A program made the position numbers and the translations under genes. Positions 1 through 7,273 of a stretch of DNA of 13,517 nucleotides are shown here, piece after piece. Location of the stretch: positions 1 through 13,517 of the forward strand of contig CAINWC010000168.1 of the NCBI GenBank assembly GCA_903854305.1. The letters are read 5' to 3'. The notes under the pieces were generated by a model. It was not told the DNA's origin. It saw only the letters and a list, made by a program, of their open reading frames with translations, and did no database searches. This stretch comes from an uncultured Pseudomonadota bacterium. GTDB lineage: Bacteria; Pseudomonadota; Gammaproteobacteria; Burkholderiales; Methylophilaceae. Positions within the stretch are counted from its first letter, which is position 1. Each line of letters begins with the position of its first letter.

Positions 1-1641
1 CATAAGATTCGTCTAGATACTGCATCGCCAAATGCAATGAAAGAAACGCTAAGAGCCCTTGTACAAAAAACAGAAGTAGACCTTGAGACAGCAAAGTCAC
101 TTGGTTTCTGGAATGAAAATGATCCGACAATGCGTCGGTCACTTGCGGATAAAGGCACGGTTGAAATCCCGCTATGGCGACATGCGCTTATCAACTACCC
201 GCATCCACTGCTTAAAAGCGGCTTGGTCGTCATTGACACCCCTGGGCTGAATACCATGGGCGCCGAACCGGAACTCACCCTTAGCATTATCCCAAATGCC
301 CATGCGGTATTGTTTTTAACTGCAACGGATACTGGCATTACAAAATCAGACATGCAAATTTGGTCAGACTACGTGCAAAAACGGGTTGCCCATAAGTTAG
401 TCGTGCTCAATAAGATTGATATTCTATGGGATGGTCTCGAAACCGAGTCTGAAGTCGAAGCGCTGATACAAAAGCAGATTCAAAGCACCGCACGTGAATT
501 AGGATTAGATGTCCGCCATATTTTTGCCATGTCTGCGCAAAAGGCCTTAGTGGCAAAAATAAGAAAAGATGCCGCACTGCTTAAACGTAGTGGCATCGGC
601 ATGCTTGAAGATGCACTTGCTAATCAACTCATTGAAGCTAAGCACGAAATTCTTGGGCGTGCGGTGGTCACCGAATGTTCGAATATGATTCGATCATCAC
701 GCAAAGTTGCTCAAATGCGAGTGAATCAAAATAAAAATCAACTTGCTGAACTTCGTGAAATTCAAAATAAGAATCGAGATGTATCAAAAGAAATTTTAGC
801 TAAAGTGGTTGCCGAGCGTAAACGCTATGAAGCATCGGTACTTACGTTTAATCAAGGTAGCGAAAAAATTAAAAGGTTAGGTGAAAAGCTGTTACGCCAT
901 TTAAGCCTAGGCTATTTAGACACGACCTTAGAACAAGCCAAACAAGACATGGGTGATAGTTGGACAACAGTTGGCTTGAATAGAAGCATGCGTACGCTCA
1001 CTCGATTAGCGAATAGCCTTGCTGAAGAAATCACCATTGAAGGTGCAACCATTAAAAAGCATGCTGATGATTTGTATCACTTATTTTGGAGCAAGCATAA
1101 CTTTGAAAAAACTGAAGCTATTGAACTCAAGATGGGTAATTTCACCCAAAATATGCAAGCACTAGAAAAAATTACCAATGACTTTTGCTCTGACCCTGTC
1201 AACTTGTTGATAGAAAAACGCTTTTTAATCCGCAGATTCTATTTAGGATTAGGTGCGCAGATTCAAGCGATTTTTGAGCAAGCCCATTCAGATTGTAACT
1301 TGTGGTTAAATTTTGTGATTGGTGAATTAAAAGGGCAAATCAGCGCGCATAAAAAATCTCTGGATAAGCGCGCAGAATCATTAATGGAGTCTCATAGTAG
1401 TGCTGATAAGCTGATTAAGCATCTTGAACTGACCCAAAAAGATTTTTCTAAGCTCATTCAACAATCTAACGAACTAGATGCGATATTACTAAGGCTCATG
1501 CGTTGCGCAAAGTTCAACGCTGACAAAGCAATAACACCTAAATTGAATGCTGCAGTTGTTAATAGCAATGACTTCAGTAAAGCGGCCGTATTATCTAGCG
1601 CGCCATTCATCGGTGAGAGTTCACAGCCAGCGAACTCCTAG
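1..1641 (+). CDS. Dynamin-family GTPase, 5' end outside window (partial)
   Basis: The reading frame is open from base 1, so the ATG at position 37 is almost certainly internal and the true start lies to the left. Counting from that Met, the G3 motif DTPG is at 67-70 (nt 235-246), the G4 motif NKID at 125-128 and a G5-like SAQKA at 166-170. The G1 P-loop (GxxxxGKS/T) and the G2 threonine are absent and must lie upstream. From residue ~200 onward the protein is helical and charged, with coiled-coil character (runs of K, E, Q, N), as in the stalk of bacterial dynamin-like proteins. From memory, segments such as RHALINYPHPLL and EPELTLSIIP occur in a betaproteobacterial dynamin-like group of roughly 650 residues, so about 100-170 residues are probably missing. 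Bacterial dynamins act in membrane remodelling or, like E. coli CrfC, chromosome behaviour; the role of this one is unknown. It converges with rng. Confidence 0.85.
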   Translation, partial: HKIRLDTASPNAMKETLRALVQKTEVDLETAKSLGFWNENDPTMRRSLADKGTVEIPLWRHALINYPHPLLKSGLVVIDTPGLNTMGAEPELTLSIIPNAHAVLFLTATDTGITKSDMQIWSDYVQKRVAHKLVVLNKIDILWDGLETESEVEALIQKQIQSTARELGLDVRHIFAMSAQKALVAKIRKDAALLKRSGIGMLEDALANQLIEAKHEILGRAVVTECSNMIRSSRKVAQMRVNQNKNQLAELREIQNKNRDVSKEILAKVVAERKRYEASVLTFNQGSEKIKRLGEKLLRHLSLGYLDTTLEQAKQDMGDSWTTVGLNRSMRTLTRLANSLAEEITIEGATIKKHADDLYHLFWSKHNFEKTEAIELKMGNFTQNMQALEKITNDFCSDPVNLLIEKRFLIRRFYLGLGAQIQAIFEQAHSDCNLWLNFVIGELKGQISAHKKSLDKRAESLMESHSSADKLIKHLELTQKDFSKLIQQSNELDAILLRLMRCAKFNADKAITPKLNAAVVNSNDFSKAAVLSSAPFIGESSQPANS

Positions 1642-1655
1642 AAGATCCAACCGAC

Positions 1656-1687
1656 CAACAATCAACCGAAACGATGGTTGATTGTTG
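1656..1687. terminator. Perfect 12-bp inverted repeat between convergent genes, possible bidirectional terminator
   Basis: CAACAATCAACC (1656-1667) is the exact reverse complement of GGTTGATTGTTG (1676-1687), leaving an 8-nt loop. It starts 14 nt after the dynamin-gene stop and ends 8 nt before the rng stop, where a shared terminator would be expected. Neither strand shows a run of T after the stem, so it is not a textbook intrinsic terminator. It may work with Rho, or only protect 3' ends. Confidence 0.55.
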
Positions 1688-1695
1688 AAATAAGG

Positions 1696-3147
1696 CTACA
1701 TCAAAATAATATCAAAAGACACTTGGTTGTATTGAGACTCAACCTGTAAAGAAATTGGTTTACCTATAAAGTCAGATAGATTGGCTAGACTTTGCGACTC
1801 TTCATCCAGCAGCATATCAATCACTTTAGGTGCAGCCAGCACACGCAACTCACGCGCATTAAACTGACGCGCTTCTCGTAATAATTCACGTAAAATTTCA
1901 TAGCACACAGTTTGTGCGGTCTTCTGTTCGCCTCGGCCTTGGCAAGCGGCACAAGGCTCACAGAGCACATGTGCCAAACTTTCCCTTGTCCGTTTGCGCG
2001 TCATCTCGACCAAACCTAGCGGTGTAAAGCCGTTCACACCCGTACGTGATCGATCGCTTGCCACCGCTTTTTGCAACTCCTCTAGCACCGCAACGCGCTG
2101 CGTGTCCTCATCCATATCAATGAAATCAATGATGATAATGCCGCCTAAATTTCTTAAGCGTAGTTGACGCGCAATGGTTTGAGCCGCTTCTAAATTGGTT
2201 TTAAAGATCGTATCAGATAGATTTTTACCACTCACAAAACTACCAGTGTTTACATCTACTGTGGTCAATGCTTCCGTTTGGTCGAAAATCAAATAACCGC
2301 CTGACTTAAGCTCCACCTTGCGTGACATCGCCTTTTCAATTTCCTGTTCGATATTGTATAAATCAAATAATGGCCGTTCGCCTTGATAATGCACTAACTT
2401 ATCAACGGCAGTAATGGCATATAAGTTGGCAAAATCCACTAACTTTTGATAGGTTTCGCTCGAATCAATACGTACTACTTCAGTGCTTGCGCATACGACA
2501 TCTCGTAGCACGCGCATAGGAAGATTCAAGTCTTGAAAAATCAGTGAACGCTCTGGCACCGTGGTGCTTTTTGCGCGAATATGTGCCCAAGTTTTGGTTA
2601 AATAATCGATGTCTGCACGTAATTCATCGTCTGTAGCGGTTTCAGACATGGTTCTGATAATATAACCGCCTACCCGATTTTCTGGCAGCAAGCCTATCAA
2701 ACGCGCCCTTAACAGTTCGCGTTCAGATTCTTGTTCTATGCGTTGGGAAACGCCAATGTGATCTTGTTGTGGCAGGTAGACTAAGAATCGACCTGCGATA
2801 CTAATGTGTGTGGTAAGGCGGGCACCTTTAGTGCCAATCGGCTCTTTAATCACCTGTACCATTAGAGATTGGCCTTCATGCAGCACGCTTTGAATCGGTA
2901 GTTGCGCGTCTGAATCGCCACACTCAAGCACATCCCCAGCATGCAAAAATGCTGCACGTTGCAAGCCCATTTCGACAAAGGCCGATTGCATGCCAGGCAA
3001 CACACGGCATACCACGCCGCGATATACATTGCCAACCAAACCCAATGATGAGCTGCGCTCAATTTGTAATTCTTGCACCACGCCGTTTAGCATGATGGCT
3101 ATACGGGTTTCTTGCGGCGTAACGTTAATTAGTATTTCTTCACTCAA
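1696..3147 (-). CDS. rng: Ribonuclease G
   Basis: This 483-residue protein is the usual length for RNase G, the endoribonuclease of the RNase E/G family that matures the 5' end of 16S rRNA and cleaves some mRNAs in the cytoplasm. An S1-type RNA-binding region occupies about residues 35-120 (GNVYRGVV, LPGMQSAFVEMG). The Mg-binding catalytic aspartates are D298 in TVDVNTG and D341 in IIDFIDM, spaced 43 residues apart like D303/D346 of RNase E. The zinc-link is CAAC at 399-402, at the matching offset. The C-terminus (QYNQVSFDIILM) matches E. coli RNase G, and the long degradosome scaffold of RNase E is absent. The start is TTG: an in-frame TAA lies at 3160-3162 with no other start codon between, and a purine-rich AGAGAAG at 3152-3158 serves as ribosome binding site. 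It lies 109 nt behind maf in the same direction, an arrangement also found in E. coli (yhdE-rng). Confidence 0.96.
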   Translation of the reverse strand: MSEEILINVTPQETRIAIMLNGVVQELQIERSSSLGLVGNVYRGVVCRVLPGMQSAFVEMGLQRAAFLHAGDVLECGDSDAQLPIQSVLHEGQSLMVQVIKEPIGTKGARLTTHISIAGRFLVYLPQQDHIGVSQRIEQESERELLRARLIGLLPENRVGGYIIRTMSETATDDELRADIDYLTKTWAHIRAKSTTVPERSLIFQDLNLPMRVLRDVVCASTEVVRIDSSETYQKLVDFANLYAITAVDKLVHYQGERPLFDLYNIEQEIEKAMSRKVELKSGGYLIFDQTEALTTVDVNTGSFVSGKNLSDTIFKTNLEAAQTIARQLRLRNLGGIIIIDFIDMDEDTQRVAVLEELQKAVASDRSRTGVNGFTPLGLVEMTRKRTRESLAHVLCEPCAACQGRGEQKTAQTVCYEILRELLREARQFNARELRVLAAPKVIDMLLDEESQSLANLSDFIGKPISLQVESQYNQVSFDIILM

Positions 3148-3185
3148 TTTGCTTCTCTTTTAACTTAATATTTAAATTTTTACAG

Positions 3186-3217
3186 CGCATATTTAACAGT
3201 GCTTATAGTTATATGCG
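3186..3217. other. Inverted repeat in maf-rng intergenic gap
   Basis: CGCATAT (3186-3192) pairs with ATATGCG (3211-3217). After a 2-nt bulge, AAC (3195-3197) pairs with GTT (3208-3210). It lies in the 109-nt gap between the maf stop and the rng TTG. The minus-strand transcript has no U-run after it, so it is not a clear terminator for maf. It could be an mRNA-stability or processing element, or chance. Confidence 0.25.
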
Positions 3218-3256
3218 TATTGATTGGATTTTTTTATTTTCATATCAAAACCACTA

Positions 3257-3862
3257 TTAGCAAGTGCTAACGCCATGCTTTCTAAGCAAAGCGGCCGTTT
3301 CATACAGCGGCAAACCCATCACACCGGTATAACTACCTTCGATACGCTTAATCCATGCGCCTGCGGCACCTTGTATACCATAACTACCCGCTTTATCGCG
3401 ATGCTCGCCTGTGGCAATATAAGCCTCAATTTGAGCTTTAGACAATGCCATCATCTCAACCACAGTAGTCGATAACACCACTTCAATCTCATTGTTAAAT
3501 GCCAGCGCTACCGCCGTATGCACCTGATGCACATTACCGGAAAGCGCGCTTAGTATGCTACAAGCATCGTCATCATCCACCGGCTTACCAAGCACAATAC
3601 CATCCAGCACCACTGTCGTGTCTGCCGCCAATATAGGATAAACGCGCTGTTCAGGTGTTAATGCTTGTAAACATGCTTCAGCCTTTTGCTGTGCGACCCT
3701 CATCACATAGGTCACCGGTGTTTCGTCAACAAGTTGCGTTTCATCAATGTCGGCGGGCAATGTTTCGCATGTCAATCCTATCTGTTTTAATAACGCCACA
3801 CGCCTTGGACTGCGTGAAGCAAGATAAATCACAGGCCCCGCATCAACTTTTTCTCTCGTCAT
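3257..3862 (-). CDS. maf: Maf-family nucleoside triphosphate pyrophosphatase (dTTPase/UTPase, YhdE type)
   Basis: Maf proteins hydrolyse non-canonical or modified nucleoside triphosphates to the monophosphate and PPi; the YhdE subgroup prefers dTTP, UTP and modified pyrimidines. The 201-residue protein has the N-terminal SRSPRR signature at 16-21, the AADTTV block with D81 at 79-84, GKP at 92-94, TGEHRDKAGSYGIQG at 151-165, and EGSYTGVMGLPL at 175-186. The GSYGIQG and VMGLP forms fit YhdE better than YceF. The start is ATG at 3860-3862; its upstream GAGTGAGTGA is only a weak ribosome binding site. The frame has a TGA directly before the ATG, so the start cannot lie further upstream. It is the first gene of the minus-strand pair with rng and is divergent from the marC-type gene. 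The assignment is firm; the exact substrate is inferred from the family. Confidence 0.95.
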   Translation of the reverse strand: MTREKVDAGPVIYLASRSPRRVALLKQIGLTCETLPADIDETQLVDETPVTYVMRVAQQKAEACLQALTPEQRVYPILAADTTVVLDGIVLGKPVDDDDACSILSALSGNVHQVHTAVALAFNNEIEVVLSTTVVEMMALSKAQIEAYIATGEHRDKAGSYGIQGAAGAWIKRIEGSYTGVMGLPLYETAALLRKHGVSTC

Positions 3863-3941
3863 TCACTCACTCAACTTTTTTCTGGTGCAACATGATCTTA
3901 TTAAACTTGATCCTAATAAACATTAGCTTACTCATGCAGGC

Positions 3942-3970
3942 ACTTTAATTTACTATGTTGATATTATCAA
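3942..3970 (-). promoter_or_regulatory. Candidate sigma70 promoter for maf-rng, overlapping a palindrome
   Basis: On the minus strand, TTGATA (3965-3970) is followed after 17 nt by TAAAGT (3942-3947), a five-of-six and a four-of-six match to the consensus hexamers. The -35 box forms half of the palindrome TTGATA-T-TATCAA (3958-3970) in the 181-nt gap between the divergent maf and marC-type genes. A repressor could in principle bind there, but no regulator is identifiable. Confidence 0.3.
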
Positions 3971-4043
3971 AGCTTTAATTAAAAAATCGTGTATGGATTG
4001 CTTTTTGACTCACTGGTTTATGCATTTAATTTAAGGATTCTAC

Positions 4044-4679
4044 ATGTCTGAATGGGCCGTTCTTTTTAAAATCACCATTGCCTTGTTTGCAATTGTGAAC
4101 CCGATTGGTAGCGTACCTATCTTTATTAGCGCTACTGATGGCTGGAGCAGGCAAGATCGTGCCAGAACAGCCAAAACCGTATCAATCACGGTATTTATTG
4201 TCCTTGCCGTTTCTGCTTTTTTAGGCGACAAAATTCTCGCTTTTTTTGGCATTAGCATCCCATCTTTTCAAGTTGGTGGCGGTATATTGCTGATGCTGAT
4301 CGCAATATCAATGATGCATGCCAAGCAAAGTGGCACACGCCAAACACCTGAAGAAGCGCTAACACTGGCCGAGCGGGAAGTCATTGCTATTGTGCCACTG
4401 AGCATTCCTTTGTTAGCGGGCCCCGGCGCTATCAGCAATATGATTATTGCCGCTCAACAAAACAGTAGTTTTGTGTGGCATTTATCATTGGTAGCGCCTA
4501 TTTTTGTCATTGCCGTCATTATTTGGCTGGTACTCAGGTTAAGTGCCAGTATTTCTAACCAACTCGGAAGCATCGGCATTAACATTGTGACGCGTTTGAT
4601 GGGCTTGATTTTAGCAGCGATGGCTGTTGAATTTGTTGCACATGGCCTCATAGGTTTGTTTCCTAAATTATTAGGCTAG
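4044..4679 (+). CDS. MarC-family integral inner-membrane protein
   Basis: This 211-residue, very hydrophobic protein matches the MarC (formerly UPF0056) family in length and motifs: NPIGSVPIF at 19-27, the FQVGGGILL block at 75-83, PLSIPLLAGPGAI at 118-130 and RLMGLILAAMAVEF at 184-197. About six membrane spans can be placed, near residues 5-28, 44-62, 72-92, 112-135, 146-166 and 180-205. A polar loop at 93-111 separates the two halves. The family's function is unsettled: the name comes from the mar locus, but E. coli MarC was not shown to cause antibiotic resistance, and some members were described as amino acid transporters. An AAGGA at 4033-4037 sits 6 nt before the ATG. A TTGACT at 4005-4010 could be a -35 box, but no good -10 follows at the right distance. 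Transport substrate unknown. Confidence 0.92.
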   Translation: MSEWAVLFKITIALFAIVNPIGSVPIFISATDGWSRQDRARTAKTVSITVFIVLAVSAFLGDKILAFFGISIPSFQVGGGILLMLIAISMMHAKQSGTRQTPEEALTLAEREVIAIVPLSIPLLAGPGAISNMIIAAQQNSSFVWHLSLVAPIFVIAVIIWLVLRLSASISNQLGSIGINIVTRLMGLILAAMAVEFVAHGLIGLFPKLLG

Positions 4680-4742
4680 TTTGGGTTAAAATACTCACTA
4701 ATTCCTAGTTACACTAAACAATCAAACTGAAGATATAAAATC

Positions 4743-5186
4743 ATGCAATGGATGCCTCATGCCACCGTCGCGGCAATCGTAGAAGAGCACGGAAAATTTT
4801 TACTGGTTGAAGAAACGACCGATCGCGGCAACCGCTTTAATCAGCCTGCGGGCCATTTAGAAGATAACGAGTCGTTAATTGAGGCCGTGATACGCGAAAC
4901 GCTGGAAGAAACCGCCTATACCTTTAAGCCAGAGTCATTATTGGGCGTTTATCATTGGAAGCATGAACATAACGACACCACTTATTTACGTTTTGCCTAT
5001 ATTGGCAGTGTGACTGACCATCAACCAAATCTTGCGCTTGATGAAGGCATTATTCGTGCGGTGTGGATGTCTGTAGAGGATATTCGCAGCAATGCCATGT
5101 TAATGCGTAGCCCGCAAGTAATTACCTGTATTGAAGATTATTTAAATGGGCAACAATTTCCGCTGTCTGTCATCACGCATTTGTAA
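4743..5186 (+). CDS. nudJ: NudJ-type Nudix phosphohydrolase
   Basis: This 147-residue protein resembles E. coli NudJ (YmfB), a Nudix hydrolase active on nucleoside tri- and diphosphates and on thiamine-pathway pyrophosphates. The N-terminus HATVAAIVEEHGKFLLVEE is NudJ-like. The Nudix box runs G37-x5-E43-x7-R51-E52-x-L-E55-E56-x-A58-Y59; metal-binding E52, E55 and E56 are intact, while the usual glycine after EET is alanine (A58). NQPAGHLE at 33-40 is also typical. The ATG at 4743 has GAAGAT about 8 nt upstream. It ends 27 nt before mnmA in the same direction. E. coli has the same nudJ-mnmA order, which supports the assignment and suggests cotranscription. Confidence 0.9.
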   Translation: MQWMPHATVAAIVEEHGKFLLVEETTDRGNRFNQPAGHLEDNESLIEAVIRETLEETAYTFKPESLLGVYHWKHEHNDTTYLRFAYIGSVTDHQPNLALDEGIIRAVWMSVEDIRSNAMLMRSPQVITCIEDYLNGQQFPLSVITHL

Positions 5187-5213
5187 ATGTAGTCATTTGT
5201 TAAAGTAAAAAGT

Positions 5214-6323
5214 ATGAACCTGAATACATTAAAAAAGAAAAAAGTAGTCGTTGGCCTTTCTGGTGGCGTCGACTCATCTGTCACAGCCTTATTGCTTAAA
5301 GAACAGGGCTACGAGGTGACGGGCCTTTTCATGAAAAACTGGGAAGATGATGACACCGATGAGTATTGCTCAAGCAAGCAAGACCTGATTGATGCCGTTT
5401 CTGTGGCCGATAAAATAGGCATTGATATTGAAGCGGTTAACTTCAGCGCGGAATATAAAGACCGCGTATTTGACAATTTTTTAAGCGAATACAAAGCGGG
5501 GCGCACGCCTAATCCAGACATTTTATGCAACGCTGAAATTAAATTTAAAGCCTTTTTAGATCACGCAATGAGTTTAGGTGCAGACGTGATTGCCACGGGG
5601 CATTACGCGCAAGTACGTGAAAATCCACTTAAACCTGGGTTATTCCAACTAATGAAAGCAGACGATGGCAGCAAAGACCAAAGTTATTTTTTGTATCGCC
5701 TAAATCAAGCGCAACTCTCTAAGACTTTATTTCCACTGGGAAAATTGCTAAAACGCGAAGTACGCGAAATCGCACGTAATGCAGGTCTCATCAATGCAGA
5801 GAAAAAAGACTCGACCGGCATCTGCTTTATTGGCGAGCGCCCTTTCCAAGAGTTTTTAAGCAAGTACCTACCGCGCGAACTTGGCGATATCAAAACGCCT
5901 GAAGGTAAAATAGTCGGCCGCCATGAAGGACTGATGTATTACACCTTAGGCCAACGCCAAGGCTTAAAAATTGGCGGTAGCCGCGAAAGTAATGGCGAGC
6001 CGTGGTTTGTGGCCGCTAAAGACATGGATGCGAACATACTGATTGTCGTGCAAGGCCATGAGCATCCCTTGCTACTAAGTGACGGCTTAGTGGCAAGCCA
6101 GCTCACATGGATAGACAACGAAGCGCCGATCACCAACTGGGTATACGCCGCCAAAACACGCTATCGCCAGCCAGATGCTCCTTGTGAAATTGACCGCTTA
6201 ACCACTAATGAAGTTGAAATTAAATTCGGTCAAAAACAATGGGCAGTGACGCCTGGACAATCTGCAGTGGTATATGAAAGTAATGTTTGCCTTGGTGGCG
6301 GCATTATTACTAAAGCTATTTAG
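5214..6323 (+). CDS. mnmA: tRNA-specific 2-thiouridylase MnmA
   Basis: MnmA places sulfur on C2 of the wobble uridine (U34) of tRNA-Lys, -Glu and -Gln. It activates the base with ATP and receives sulfur through the IscS/Tus relay in the cytoplasm. The 369-residue length is normal. The PP-loop SGGVDSS is at 16-22. The two catalytic cysteines are C105 ([13 protein letters not shown]) and C204 ([10 protein letters not shown]), matching C102/C199 of E. coli. TGHYAQ at 128-133, DQSYFL at 155-160 and GQRQG at 246-250 are further family blocks. The ATG at 5214 places the PP-loop at the usual distance from the N-terminus, although no strong Shine-Dalgarno precedes it (TAAAGTAAAAAGT), consistent with translation downstream of nudJ. 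The gene converges with the glutathione S-transferase gene. Confidence 0.97.
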   Translation: MNLNTLKKKKVVVGLSGGVDSSVTALLLKEQGYEVTGLFMKNWEDDDTDEYCSSKQDLIDAVSVADKIGIDIEAVNFSAEYKDRVFDNFLSEYKAGRTPNPDILCNAEIKFKAFLDHAMSLGADVIATGHYAQVRENPLKPGLFQLMKADDGSKDQSYFLYRLNQAQLSKTLFPLGKLLKREVREIARNAGLINAEKKDSTGICFIGERPFQEFLSKYLPRELGDIKTPEGKIVGRHEGLMYYTLGQRQGLKIGGSRESNGEPWFVAAKDMDANILIVVQGHEHPLLLSDGLVASQLTWIDNEAPITNWVYAAKTRYRQPDAPCEIDRLTTNEVEIKFGQKQWAVTPGQSAVVYESNVCLGGGIITKAI

Positions 6324-6351
6324 AAGCTAAATTACCTAAGCACAGCTAAAC

Positions 6352-6382
6352 TGACATTCCCTGCTCATTAGTCTGAATGTCA
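6352..6382 (+). terminator. Weak stem-loop after mnmA
   Basis: TGACATTC (6352-6359) is the exact reverse complement of GAATGTCA (6375-6382), with a 15-nt loop. It begins 29 nt after the mnmA stop, in the gap between two convergent genes. No T-run follows, so terminator function is only a guess. Confidence 0.3.
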
Positions 6383-6466
6383 TCTAATTGACCGACGTTC
6401 ATCATGCCACTCTGAAAAGTTTAAATAATAGAGAATCCATGCATAAAGAACACAGCGCTTAAACTG

Positions 6467-6489
6467 AGTGAATAAATAAGCTATTCACT
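6467..6489 (-). terminator. Stem-loop after the glutathione S-transferase gene
   Basis: AGTGAATA (6467-6474) pairs perfectly with TATTCACT (6482-6489) around a 7-nt loop. It lies just past the 3' end of the minus-strand gene that stops at 6501. On that strand only a short T-run (CAGTTTAAG) follows, so it is at best a weak intrinsic terminator. Confidence 0.35.
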
Positions 6490-6500
6490 ATTAACTCATG

Positions 6501-7133
6501 TTATGCGACTGGTTCGCTGTCTTTAAATGATTGGCGTTTAAGCAGCTCTGCCTGTAGATGTGCTAAATTTGGATATTCAGTTGTCAAATTTATCGCCGCG
6601 CCAAATCGCAGACTCACATAACCTAACATACAACCCACGGCAATATCGGCCAAACTAAAAGTGCCGCTCACGCACCATTTAGATTTACCCAACTCATTAT
6701 TTTTAGCTAAATCATCATTCAGCACTTGTAAACCACGCGTTACTTTAGCCATTTGTCGCTCAATAAAAGCCGTATCTTGCTTAGACGCAGCTTTGCGTTG
6801 CTCAAGCATAGTAGCCACTGCGGCATCACACACGCCGTCTGCAAGCGCTTCCCAGCGGCGCACTTTAATTTTCAAGCCTGAATCTAACGGCAATAAATGC
6901 GCAACCGGTGTGCGATTATCTAAATATTCCACAATCACCCGTGAATCATACAAGCTATCGCCATCGGCCAAAATCAACACTGGCACTTTACCTAATGGGT
7001 TATATTGCTTAACAGGGCAATCAGGCGCAGCCAATACCACTTCTTCAAGTGTGATTTCAATGTGTTTTTCTGCCGCGACTATTCTTACCTTTCGGGCATA
7101 CGGGCTATTAATGGTATATAAAAGTTTCATCAT
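6501..7133 (-). CDS. Glutathione S-transferase family protein (YibF-like)
   Basis: This 210-residue two-domain GST-fold protein carries SPYARKVRI at 10-18, where the serine is the expected glutathione-activating residue. NPLGKVPVL at 45-53 holds the cis-proline, and LYDSRVIVEYLD at 61-72 holds the D-S pair that binds the gamma-glutamyl part of glutathione. The C-terminal domain is all-helical, with the RRWEALADG block at 92-100 and a capping segment FSLADIAVGCMLGY at 158-171. The pattern resembles E. coli YibF, whose physiological substrate is not established. Two adjacent ATG codons (7131-7133 and 7128-7130) can start it. The second gives MKLLYT, closer to related proteins, and neither has a clear ribosome binding site. 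It is divergent from nadC and convergent with mnmA, so it is probably a single-gene unit. Confidence 0.92.
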   Translation of the reverse strand: MMKLLYTINSPYARKVRIVAAEKHIEITLEEVVLAAPDCPVKQYNPLGKVPVLILADGDSLYDSRVIVEYLDNRTPVAHLLPLDSGLKIKVRRWEALADGVCDAAVATMLEQRKAASKQDTAFIERQMAKVTRGLQVLNDDLAKNNELGKSKWCVSGTFSLADIAVGCMLGYVSLRFGAAINLTTEYPNLAHLQAELLKRQSFKDSEPVA

Positions 7134-7250
7134 ATGTCGTGCTTAAGTCCAAAGTGTTATGTTCACGTTTTAAAGTAAAAAATTCAAGAACAATGCCAGA
7201 TTCAAGTAAAAGTCTCGTAATTTTTACTGATTATTCATACTTGATAGCAT

Positions 7251-7256
7251 TATAAT
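7251..7256 (+). promoter_or_regulatory. Perfect -10 box (TATAAT) upstream of nadC
   Basis: TATAAT matches the sigma70 -10 consensus exactly. The -35 region is poor (best is CTGATT at 7227-7232, 18-nt spacer). Initiation around 7263 would leave only about 11 nt of leader before the ATG at 7274, or about 70 nt before the in-frame ATG at 7334. Confidence 0.5.
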
Positions 7257-7273
7257 TCAATCATCGTCTTACT

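Noticed and set aside
37..39. ATG at 37 as the start of the dynamin gene
   Set aside because: The frame is open to base 1 and the encoded upstream residues look like part of the same domain. A GTPase starting at 37 would lack its P-loop.
3224..3475. 83-codon open frame on the + strand over the 3' end of maf
   Set aside because: It overlaps maf motifs on the opposite strand, has no ribosome binding site and its product resembles nothing known.
3974..3983. Palindrome TTTAATTAAA between maf and the marC-type gene
   Set aside because: It is short and made only of A and T in an AT-rich gap, so it is expected by chance.
6661..7146. 161-codon open frame on the + strand opposite the glutathione S-transferase gene
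   Set aside because: It is fully antisense to a gene with clear GST motifs, and its product has no recognisable domain and a low-complexity Ser/Thr-rich composition.
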